8,388 bases of DNA from Deferribacteraceae bacterium. Lineage in GTDB: Bacteria; Chrysiogenota; Deferribacteres; Deferribacterales; JAISNW01. This document shows, piece by piece, positions 1 to 5,905 of the stretch. The DNA lies in NCBI GenBank assembly GCA_031285415.1, contig JAITWF010000057.1, positions 1 through 8,388 on the forward strand. The letters are read 5' to 3'. A program made the position numbers and the translations under genes. A model generated the notes under the pieces. The model had not been told where the DNA came from and did not search any database. It was given only the letters and a program-made list of their open reading frames with translations. Each line of letters starts with the position of its first letter. Within the stretch, counting starts at the first letter, position 1.

Positions 1-88
1 CAAGGGGGAGGGGTAAGTGATTTAGGGGTGCAACAATAATTCCCCTCCCCCTTGGGGGGAGGGTGCCCGAAGGGTGGTAGAGGGGTTT
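1..88. repeat. GC-rich inverted-repeat element upstream of tsaC, possibly cut by the window edge
   Basis: Bases 1-13 (caagggggagggg) are the exact reverse complement of bases 42-54, giving a 13-bp perfect stem around a 28-nt loop. The right arm is also the left half of a second, imperfect C-rich/G-rich palindrome (about 43-63, centre tt at 52-53), so two hairpins compete for it. A small ccc-gaa-ggg hairpin follows at 66-74, and the block ends in a G-rich stretch at 80-85 just before the tsaC start. It looks like a dispersed non-coding repeat (REP- or MITE-like), but a second copy cannot be shown inside this window. No convincing -35/-10 promoter is visible. The left arm begins at base 1, so the element may extend outside the window. 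Confidence 0.6.
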
Positions 89-95
89 CTCTAAA

Positions 96-668
96 ATGAT
101 AATACTTACAGCTAATAAAAACACAGCGATCACCGCACTCTACGCCTCTATACGTGACGGCGAGCCTATAGCGTACCCAACTGATACTATATACGGAATT
201 GGTGCGCCGCTCGCCTCCATAGAGGCGAATGAGAAGATCTATACTATCAAGAAGCGCAACAGGACTAACCCTCTGCCAGTGCTAATCGGGAGCTGGGAGC
301 AGTTCAATGAACTAGCCCTGCCGCTCTCTACTGATAGATTGCAGTGGCTAGAGGAGCTATGGAGCGGCGATAAGCCGTATACTGTAGTGGTAAAGGCTCG
401 CCCGACTGTGCCGATACTCTATACAAAGGGTGGCACGATTGCGCTACGTATGGTGAAGACGAAGTGGCTTGCAGATGCAATATCGGTGGTAGGGGCAGTG
501 ACGGCAACGAGCGTGAATATAAGCGGTTCGGCACCATTAAATGATCCTGAGAGTATCAAAGACAGATTTAACGTTAAATATATGCTATGGGGCGACGTAT
601 CGAACGAAACGCCCTCGACGATCGTCGATATATCGCAGGAGCAAAATCAGATCTTGAGAGACAGTTAA
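96..668 (+). CDS. tsaC: L-threonylcarbamoyladenylate synthase (TsaC/YrdC/YwlC family)
   Basis: This enzyme makes threonylcarbamoyl-AMP from L-threonine, bicarbonate and ATP, the first step of the t6A modification at position 37 of ANN-decoding tRNAs, and acts in the cytoplasm. The 190-residue product is a single YrdC domain, the same length as E. coli TsaC, without the extra C-terminal domain of Sua5. Visible motifs are PTDTIYGIG (28-36), the K52-x-R54 basic pair followed by NPLPVLI (58-64), TSVNISG (138-144; the family usually has SAN, here SVN) and STIVD (174-178). The ATG at 96 is preceded by GAGG at 80-83, 12 nt away, a rather long spacing, and this site lies inside the upstream repeat. 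It is the only plus-strand gene seen and converges with the fdh operon, so it is probably unrelated to it. A YciO-type paralogue of unknown role cannot be excluded. Confidence 0.87.
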   Translation: MIILTANKNTAITALYASIRDGEPIAYPTDTIYGIGAPLASIEANEKIYTIKKRNRTNPLPVLIGSWEQFNELALPLSTDRLQWLEELWSGDKPYTVVVKARPTVPILYTKGGTIALRMVKTKWLADAISVVGAVTATSVNISGSAPLNDPESIKDRFNVKYMLWGDVSNETPSTIVDISQEQNQILRDS

Positions 669-678
669 TTAATACGAC

Positions 679-761
679 CATAGGGCGGGCAAACCCCGCC
701 CCTACATAAGGCAATGCAGGCGCAAAGCTCTGATGTAGGGGTGAGGTTTGCCCGCCCTATG
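679..761. repeat. Long imperfect inverted repeat between convergent genes
   Basis: Arms 679-707 and 733-761 are 29 nt each and complementary at 27 positions; the two mismatches lie at about 742 and 744 in the right arm. They enclose a 25-nt loop (708-732). The arms start and end with cataggg/ccctatg and carry a gggcgggcaaacccc-type core. RNA from either strand would fold into a very stable hairpin. Neither strand has a T-run directly after the stem, so it is not a standard intrinsic terminator, though it could block or stabilise 3' ends of both transcripts. The near-perfect ends and lack of coding content resemble a REP/BIME-type or MITE-like mobile repeat. No target-site duplication is evident. 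Confidence 0.8.
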
Positions 762-776
762 AACATAATTAGTCTG

Positions 777-830
777 CCCCATCCCTATTCCAACAGGGTG
801 AGTTTTTGAGGCTCACCCCATTGGATGGGG
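777..830. repeat. Nested, mutually exclusive hairpins just beyond the 3' end of the fdh operon
   Basis: Three pairings can be read here. An outer stem pairs ccccatcc (777-784) with ggatgggg (823-830). An inner hairpin pairs gggtgag (796-802) with ctcaccc (812-818) around a 9-nt loop. A compact hairpin pairs ccccat (816-821) with atgggg (825-830) around a 3-nt loop; it shares bases with both other stems, so it excludes them, while the outer and inner stems can coexist. On the minus strand the order after the operon stop codon is TAA, then T(2)-rich TTTTTT (831-836), then these stems. The T-run is therefore before the hairpin, not after it, and this is not a textbook rho-independent terminator. 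It may still protect or end the operon mRNA. Confidence 0.55.
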
Positions 831-836
831 AAAAAA

Positions 837-2009
837 TTAATGTTTCTTGTGCGCCGCAGGATTTGCCAGCACTGGGAAGATCTTCACAAGTGTGATATAT
901 CCCAATATCTCAATCGCAATCATGCTCAATGTGATAAAAAGCTCACTAACGCTAGGGAAGTATGTGTTGTATCCGCTTCCTGGATCAAAGGCTGTAATAT
1001 AGACGCTAAGTCTGTACATACCGCCACCAAACATCAGCATGAAGCAAGATACAAAGATCCCTCTCATGCTACCACTCCAGCTAGAGAACTGTATTATGAA
1101 CGCTGGAATCAGAACCAAGATAATCTCAAGCCAGAATACCAACGTCAGCCAGCTAGGGGTAAACGCTTCGCCCCATGCGCCAGAGGTTGTTATGCTGATA
1201 AATCTGATCACAACCCAACCTACAGCGATAAATGGGATCACCTTCGATAGCGAGACAAGCTCCTTCTCGAAAGGACGCTTAAAGCCTACCGTAGCAAGCG
1301 TTACCTCAAAGCCAACTATTGCAAAACCCATAAGGATCGCATTGCCGAGGAACAACATCGGTAGAAACATCGTCTGCCACAGTGGGTGCAGCTTGTACCC
1401 CGATATGATAAGCATAGAGCCAAGTGACGACTGGTGCATAGTCGGCAGTAGCACCCCTAAAGCGATGATAAAGATCAACACCTTATCGAGGGATTTATAA
1501 GCCGATTTCGCCCAAGCGTGCCCCTTGTCTGCGAGCCCTTCAAATACAGCTGGCAGAAACTCGATTATAAGTATCACTGTGTACGCCATTACGCAGAGCG
1601 CAACCTCAAACATAACAGAGTTTGGCTGCCAACGCCCTGGCACGAAGAAGTTGTACGAGTTCCAATATCTGCCGATATCGACCATAACCGAAAGACCTGC
1701 TAGCGCATAGCCAAACATACTGGCTAGTACAGCGGATCTAATCAACGGATGGTACTTGAAGTTGTTCATTATATATACAGTGATCGCAAGGATATAGCCG
1801 CCGCACGCAAATGCAGTGCCTACAGCAACATCGTAGCCGAGCCATATACCCCAAGGATATCCATCCGAGAGGTTTGAAACTACGCCGATACCGCTCACAT
1901 ACCTATACCCGATAAGCGCAACACCGATAAGAACTACTATCAGCGTGATAAGGAAGGTTTTGGTGAGTATTGGAGCCTTTAAAACAGCACTTTCGTTGGT
2001 ATTACTCAT
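837..2009 (-). CDS. HybB/NrfD-family quinone-reactive integral membrane subunit
   Basis: This is probably the membrane subunit that takes electrons from the HybA-like ferredoxin and passes them to the quinone pool. The product (390 residues from the chosen start) has about ten hydrophobic helices, near residues 17-36, 53-81, 89-113, 132-153, 174-191, 209-236, 253-272, 287-308, 314-338 and 354-379. HybB-type signatures are YPWGIWLGYD (51-60) and PTMHQSSLGSM (189-199). It has no heme-binding cytochrome b pattern that I recognise. The start at 2009 is preferred over an ATG at 2012 or one at 2039: GGAGG at 2016-2020 is 6 nt upstream of 2009 but only 3 nt from 2012, and the 2009 start gives the 8-nt ATGAGTAA overlap with the preceding gene. 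It is the last gene of the operon. Its closest known counterparts serve hydrogenase-2, but no hydrogenase gene is visible here. Confidence 0.88.
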   Translation of the reverse strand: MSNTNESAVLKAPILTKTFLITLIVVLIGVALIGYRYVSGIGVVSNLSDGYPWGIWLGYDVAVGTAFACGGYILAITVYIMNNFKYHPLIRSAVLASMFGYALAGLSVMVDIGRYWNSYNFFVPGRWQPNSVMFEVALCVMAYTVILIIEFLPAVFEGLADKGHAWAKSAYKSLDKVLIFIIALGVLLPTMHQSSLGSMLIISGYKLHPLWQTMFLPMLFLGNAILMGFAIVGFEVTLATVGFKRPFEKELVSLSKVIPFIAVGWVVIRFISITTSGAWGEAFTPSWLTLVFWLEIILVLIPAFIIQFSSWSGSMRGIFVSCFMLMFGGGMYRLSVYITAFDPGSGYNTYFPSVSELFITLSMIAIEILGYITLVKIFPVLANPAAHKKH

Positions 2010-3021
2010 CATCCCCCTCCTTTTTGTGCTTCTTCGCATTCTTCGAGCCTAAATATGCCAATGTGCCGTAGAGAGCTAGCGGAGCGATACCAAATTTATA
2101 GATGGTATGCTGTACCTTCTCTGACTTTTGAGCGTAGTTCTCTGCACCTAACTCCGCTGGGAAGCCAAGATTTTCTGGCTCAACACCTGCATCAAGAAGG
2201 TAGATTACGCCTGTACCGCCGTACACCTCTTCGCCATAGATAGTAGGGTTATACTTCTCTGGGTTCTCTGCAAGACGTTTCTTCGCCTCTGCCATAAGAG
2301 CGTCACGGTTGCCAAATATTACGGCCTTCTGAGGACAATCTCTGGTGCAAGCGGTCTGCGGTGTTTTGCCAGAGGCTGCATCGTTCCAGAGGGTATCTTT
2401 GCACAGTTCGCACTTAACGATCTTAGGCACTGCTCTGTGCCACTCAAATTTTGGAATATTGAATGGGCAGGCGATCTGGCAGTAACGGCAACCGATACAT
2501 ACCTCTTGATTGTACTCAACAACGCCATCTGCCTCATTCTTCGTCATCGCCTTCACTGGGCATGCAGACACGCACCCTGGATGATTACAGTGCATACACT
2601 GACGTTTTACAAAGTGGAATCCGTTCTCCTCATCCACATACTTCTGTATAACGTTTCTAAAGCGATAGTCGTTTGCATACGAATAGATCTTCGGATCGCT
2701 TGGGTCTTGCTGATCTTTCGGCGCAATTATAGGTTTAAGATCCTCTTTCAAGAAGATACTCTGCTCCTCTGGTGGGATCACCTGATCTACGTAGTACGAC
2801 CTATTTAAAAAGTTTGTCTCATAGCACGAGCGTACGCAGACTTGGCAACCAACGCACAAGCTGGCGTCGTAAAGCATTCCGACTGCGCCATTTGTAGGTA
2901 TAGTAGCCTTGGTAGTTTCGGGAGCAACTTGAGCGTGAACAGCGGACGCCGTGCCGCCAGTCAACCCAGCGACCCCTGCAACGCCTGCAAGCTTTAATAT
3001 TTCACGTCTAGTTTTATTCAT
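2002..3021 (-). CDS. HybA-like Tat-exported ferredoxin subunit with four [4Fe-4S] clusters
   Basis: A 339-residue periplasmic electron-transfer protein. The N-terminus is a twin-arginine signal (TRREILK at residues 4-10, a hydrophobic stretch, then ASAVHA ending near 30). Sixteen cysteines fall into four cluster motifs: C56, C59, C62, C66; C142, C145, C150, C154; C175, C178, C181, C185; C204, C207, C225, C229. A hydrophobic segment near 306-326 would anchor the C-terminus in the membrane. Stretches such as GMLYDASLCVGCQ, LMAEAKKRL and QHTIYK match E. coli HybA as I remember it, more closely than FdnH. The start is supported by AAGGAG at 3029-3034, 7 nt upstream, and by the ATGAATAA overlap with fdhB. 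It likely bridges FdhB and the HybB-like protein. HybA normally belongs to [NiFe]-hydrogenase 2, so its place in an FDH operon is unusual. A role independent of FDH is possible but less likely given the overlap. Confidence 0.9.
   Translation of the reverse strand: MNKTRREILKLAGVAGVAGLTGGTASAVHAQVAPETTKATIPTNGAVGMLYDASLCVGCQVCVRSCYETNFLNRSYYVDQVIPPEEQSIFLKEDLKPIIAPKDQQDPSDPKIYSYANDYRFRNVIQKYVDEENGFHFVKRQCMHCNHPGCVSACPVKAMTKNEADGVVEYNQEVCIGCRYCQIACPFNIPKFEWHRAVPKIVKCELCKDTLWNDAASGKTPQTACTRDCPQKAVIFGNRDALMAEAKKRLAENPEKYNPTIYGEEVYGGTGVIYLLDAGVEPENLGFPAELGAENYAQKSEKVQHTIYKFGIAPLALYGTLAYLGSKNAKKHKKEGDDE
2016..2020 (-). promoter_or_regulatory. Shine-Dalgarno site that fixes the HybB-like start
   Basis: The minus strand reads GGAGG, then ggg, then ATGATG. 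The spacing is 3 nt to the first ATG (2012) and 6 nt to the second (2009), which favours the second. The site lies inside the last codons of the HybA-like gene, so the two genes are probably translationally coupled. Confidence 0.7.
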
Positions 3022-3853
3022 CTATCGTCTCCTTCGAAAGTTTAGAAGACAAGACCACTCCAGCACCAACGGCAGCACCTACAACAACACCTGCAAATGC
3101 AGTGTGTACAGGTGAAACTTTAGCACCTAAACCACCCTCTGGAACCTCAGGCACTGCGCCGCCAGTCAGAGTGATACTCAACGGAATCTTCGGATCCTCA
3201 AGCAGGCCGTATGTTGCTGGCGCATCGGTGAGGATATACATCATGTTTGCCCCTAGGATACCGTTGTTTGGACGGACGTTATAGAGGTTCGCCATTGGGA
3301 AATCTTTCTTGAGCACCAATAATCTTGCCTCTGCCTTCGCCTGCATATCTTCGAGTGAACCGAACGATATGCAATCAGTAACGCAAATTTTTGAGCAAGA
3401 TGGCTCCATACCGTTCTCTACTCTATCTATGCAGAAGTTACACTTGGTAGACTTCTTGCGCTCTTTGTCGATCTTTGGCACCTGATACTGGCAGTACGCC
3501 TCGCAGTATCCGCAACCAACGCACTTTGCCTCATCTAGCAGCACTGCGCCGCTGTCGGATTTGTATAGTGCCTTAGATGGGCAAGCTTTGATACATGTAG
3601 CGTCGCCGCAGTGCATGCACTGGTACTTTAGGAAGTTCCAGTCAAGTCTGCCGTGTCTATAATACTCTTTCATTATCAACAGGTTGTATGTTTTTGGGCT
3701 TAGCTCCTTGTGAGACTGGAACTGGCCATCAAAGGGCGTTGGATCTGCAGGCAGATCTTTCCACTGCTTGCAGGCTACCATACAGGCTCTGCAACCAGAA
3801 CATTTTGAAACATCATGGAGCATTGCTATTGGAGCTGTTATCTCTGTTGCCAT
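3014..3853 (-). CDS. fdhB: Formate dehydrogenase iron-sulfur (beta) subunit
   Basis: This subunit accepts electrons from FdhA and relays them towards the membrane. The 279-residue protein has sixteen cysteines arranged for four [4Fe-4S] clusters: C18, C21, C24, C28; C79, C82, C87, C91; C111, C114, C117, C121; C138, C141, C153, C157. The order and the linker sequence (MYILTDAPATYGLLEDPKIP) resemble FdnH/FdoH. There is no signal peptide, so export would be by piggy-back on FdhA. A glycine/alanine/valine-rich helix near 252-270 is a likely C-terminal membrane anchor, as in FdnH. Two clusters lack the usual proline after the last cysteine (C121-Gln, C157-Val), and an extra C161 follows the last cluster. 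AGAGGA at 3863-3868, 9 nt upstream, supports the start. The 3' end overlaps the HybA-like gene by 8 nt. Confidence 0.9.
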   Translation of the reverse strand: MATEITAPIAMLHDVSKCSGCRACMVACKQWKDLPADPTPFDGQFQSHKELSPKTYNLLIMKEYYRHGRLDWNFLKYQCMHCGDATCIKACPSKALYKSDSGAVLLDEAKCVGCGYCEAYCQYQVPKIDKERKKSTKCNFCIDRVENGMEPSCSKICVTDCISFGSLEDMQAKAEARLLVLKKDFPMANLYNVRPNNGILGANMMYILTDAPATYGLLEDPKIPLSITLTGGAVPEVPEGGLGAKVSPVHTAFAGVVVGAAVGAGVVLSSKLSKETIDE

Positions 3854-3870
3854 ATTTTATTATCCTCTTT

Positions 3871-5040
3871 TTATATCCCTATATTCGGAACGTCCGTTAG
3901 AGTTAGCATTCTGACGGCACGGATAAACTCCTCTATGTCGTCATCTGTTGTAAAATAGCCCGGGCTCACCCTGATAGTGCCTACTGGGAATGTGCCAAGC
4001 CGTTTGTGCGCCAAAGGCGAGCAGTGCAAACCACACCGAAGGTGGATGCCATGGCTCAAATTCAACACATCGCCGACATCGGCAGAGTCCCAACCATCTA
4101 GGTTGAAGGATAAAACTGCTATCCTATCCGCTCTACCAGGTGGTGGGCTATATATTGTAATATTATCCATCTCATTTAGAGCATTATAAATCTTATCAAT
4201 ATGCGCCAACTCTTTCTTTGCAATATTTTCAATGCCCACTTCGTTTATAAAATCTAAACCTGCGCCCATTGAAAGTATCCCTGCTACATTTGGAGTTCCG
4301 CTCTCGTAAGCCTCTGGCCAGTTAACAGGCTGGGTCTCGGATTCAGAATCAAATCCTGTACCACCCTCCCGAAACGGTCTCAACTTACGGATACGCTCCC
4401 CTATCACAAGGCCACCTGTGCCCTGCATGCCCATAATCCCCTTATGCCCTGAAAATGCTAGAAAATCTATTCCAAGCGCACGGACGTTGATCGGGATTAC
4501 ACCAACGGTCTGGGCGGCGTCAACTAACACCGCCACATCATGCTCATGCGCAAGTTTTACGATCTCCTCGATATTCTGCACCACACCAGCGACGTTGGAG
4601 CCATGACTTATGGCAACCAGCTTTGTATTGCTCTTGAACCTCTTTTTGAGGTCGTCGAGGTCTATATAGCCGTAGTCGTCGGTGTTTGCTATATCGAGGG
4701 AGATAAATCTATCCTGAGCCATACGTATTGCGGGACGTGATACAGAGTTATGCTCCATCGTAGATATAATAACGTGGTCTCCCTCGTCTAGATACCCCTT
4801 CAGGACTGTATTCAACGCATCCGTAGCACTATACGTAAAGGCTACACGATACTCCTCTAGCATACCAAAAAACTTTTGCATCTTCCTACGTACAATATTC
4901 ACCCTATCGCCAGCCTTCAAAGCCGCCTCATGGGTTCCTCTGCCAGGTGTGCCTATGCCGTGCGTCAGAGTGTCATGAACCATATCAATGACACTCTGCG
5001 GCTTAGGAAACGTAGTCGCTGCATTATCTAAATATATCAT
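3871..5040 (-). CDS. Class V PLP-dependent cysteine desulfurase family protein (possible FDH sulfur donor)
   Basis: The 389-residue protein is a full-length SufS/NifS-fold enzyme. Visible features are the N-terminal YLDNAATTFPKP (3-14), EHNS with the PLP-stacking H97, VDAAQ (173-177) with D174 and Q177, the Schiff-base lysine K200 in SGHKG, and the substrate/sulfur loop LRCGLHCSPLAH (334-345), where C340 sits at the persulfide position of SufS-type enzymes and C336 is an extra cysteine close by. The short N-terminus beginning directly at YLDNAATT fits the unnamed clade typified by Enterococcus EF2568, which I recall lying near genes for selenium-dependent molybdenum hydroxylases. Its start is only 1 nt after the fdhE stop with a weak ribosome site, implying coupled translation. 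In E. coli, IscS gives sulfur to FdhD to activate FDH, so a dedicated donor is a reasonable inference. A selenocysteine lyase or general Fe-S role remains possible. Confidence 0.85.
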   Translation of the reverse strand: MIYLDNAATTFPKPQSVIDMVHDTLTHGIGTPGRGTHEAALKAGDRVNIVRRKMQKFFGMLEEYRVAFTYSATDALNTVLKGYLDEGDHVIISTMEHNSVSRPAIRMAQDRFISLDIANTDDYGYIDLDDLKKRFKSNTKLVAISHGSNVAGVVQNIEEIVKLAHEHDVAVLVDAAQTVGVIPINVRALGIDFLAFSGHKGIMGMQGTGGLVIGERIRKLRPFREGGTGFDSESETQPVNWPEAYESGTPNVAGILSMGAGLDFINEVGIENIAKKELAHIDKIYNALNEMDNITIYSPPPGRADRIAVLSFNLDGWDSADVGDVLNLSHGIHLRCGLHCSPLAHKRLGTFPVGTIRVSPGYFTTDDDIEEFIRAVRMLTLTDVPNIGI

Positions 5041-5041
5041 A

Positions 5042-5890
5042 CTAATCTTTCAGCTCTAACGAACCGACCTTATTAAAGCCGGTCTGTTTGGCTGCTATAT
5101 CGATGTGTATGGAGGCAAAATCCCTCATTGCGATGTCGTCAACGCTGTTGCCTGTATAGGTTTTGATATAGCTTTTGCAAGCGTCACATGTATCTATACG
5201 CAAATCTTTTTCGGCATCGAACTCGGTTATACGAATGTTCTCCTGCTTGTCGTTATCACAATAAGGGCATTCGATACGATTCATTGTCCATTCCGTTCTG
5301 CACGTTCCGCAGACCAAGTATTTTGATCTGCCACGTGCGCCCTTCCTGAGGATCGCCATGGTAGGGATACCACCACATACAGGGCAGGTTTTTTTATGCC
5401 ATGGGTTCTCCGCTAGGAAATCACCTATAGTTTTACCTGCCGTCTGTATAGCTTTTTCGATAGCTTTCTGTGCGAAAAGCAGCACTAGTCCAGCGTTTAA
5501 GCCTTGTTTCTCAAAATCTTCGAACGACTCTTGATTCAACGCTTTCTCTATTGCCGCCCTTGCAAAGCCTTCGTTTGCGACAACATATCTGCCGATATCT
5601 TTCATCGAATTTGCTAACTTCTCAGGAAAGTCATAGCTCTCCGCAATCGAGGGTAATTCACGAAATACCCGCTCAGCTAGCTCTGCCTCAAAGATCTCGA
5701 GACCTTTGATATTTATTAGCTCTACGCCCTTTTCAAACTCCTCTTTACCCTGCTTTATGCTACGAGACACAACTTCATCTACCTGTGTATTTAAAAACAC
5801 ATCGTCTATAGCAAGGTGCAGCTCCATATACTCTTTCAGAAAAGGACGTTTCTCTAGCCAATTTTCAGCTAGCTCTCGTAAATTGCTCAT
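5042..5890 (-). CDS. fdhE: Formate dehydrogenase accessory protein FdhE
   Basis: FdhE is a cytoplasmic maturation factor for respiratory FDHs that binds the catalytic subunit before Tat export. The 282-residue product has a mostly helical N-terminal half (about 1-160) and a C-terminal rubredoxin-like half with four CxxC pairs: C169/C172, C194/C197, C208/C211 and C235/C238. These are the metal-binding cysteines expected of the family. The stretch GRSKYLVCGTCRTEW is typical, as is CDACKSYIKTY near the end. It is slightly shorter than E. coli FdhE (about 309 residues). AGGGGG at 5898-5903, 7 nt before the ATG, supports the start. The gap to fdhA is 15 nt and to the next gene 1 nt. The presence of FdhE fits a Tat-exported, periplasmic FDH. 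Confidence 0.9.
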   Translation of the reverse strand: MSNLRELAENWLEKRPFLKEYMELHLAIDDVFLNTQVDEVVSRSIKQGKEEFEKGVELINIKGLEIFEAELAERVFRELPSIAESYDFPEKLANSMKDIGRYVVANEGFARAAIEKALNQESFEDFEKQGLNAGLVLLFAQKAIEKAIQTAGKTIGDFLAENPWHKKTCPVCGGIPTMAILRKGARGRSKYLVCGTCRTEWTMNRIECPYCDNDKQENIRITEFDAEKDLRIDTCDACKSYIKTYTGNSVDDIAMRDFASIHIDIAAKQTGFNKVGSLELKD

Positions 5891-5905
5891 CAGCTAACCC
5901 CCTGA

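Noticed and set aside
679..761. Intrinsic terminator for tsaC or the fdh operon
   Set aside because: The stem is strong, but neither strand has a T-run following it, so I list it as an inverted repeat of unknown role.
1..836. CRISPR array or tRNA gene in the non-coding parts
   Set aside because: There are no regularly spaced direct repeats and no cloverleaf-type arrangement; the structures seen are inverted repeats.
825..1500. Plus-strand open frames of 141 and 153 codons
   Set aside because: They lie antisense to the HybB-like gene, show no recognisable domain and have compositions expected of shadow frames.
2010..2039. N-terminal extension of the HybB-like protein from an ATG at 2039 (adds MRRSTKRRG and a methionine)
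   Set aside because: The extension lies wholly inside the HybA-like gene. The GGAGG site at 2016-2020 falls within it, and the 2009 start gives correct spacing and the same overlap type as the neighbouring junction.
2437..2808. Plus-strand open frame of 123 codons
   Set aside because: It is antisense to the well-supported four-cluster ferredoxin gene and matches no family I recognise.
3871..5040. Selenocysteine lyase supplying selenium for the FDH
   Set aside because: The FDH active-site codon is TGT (Cys), so selenium for Sec synthesis is not required by this enzyme. The idea is kept only as an alternative.
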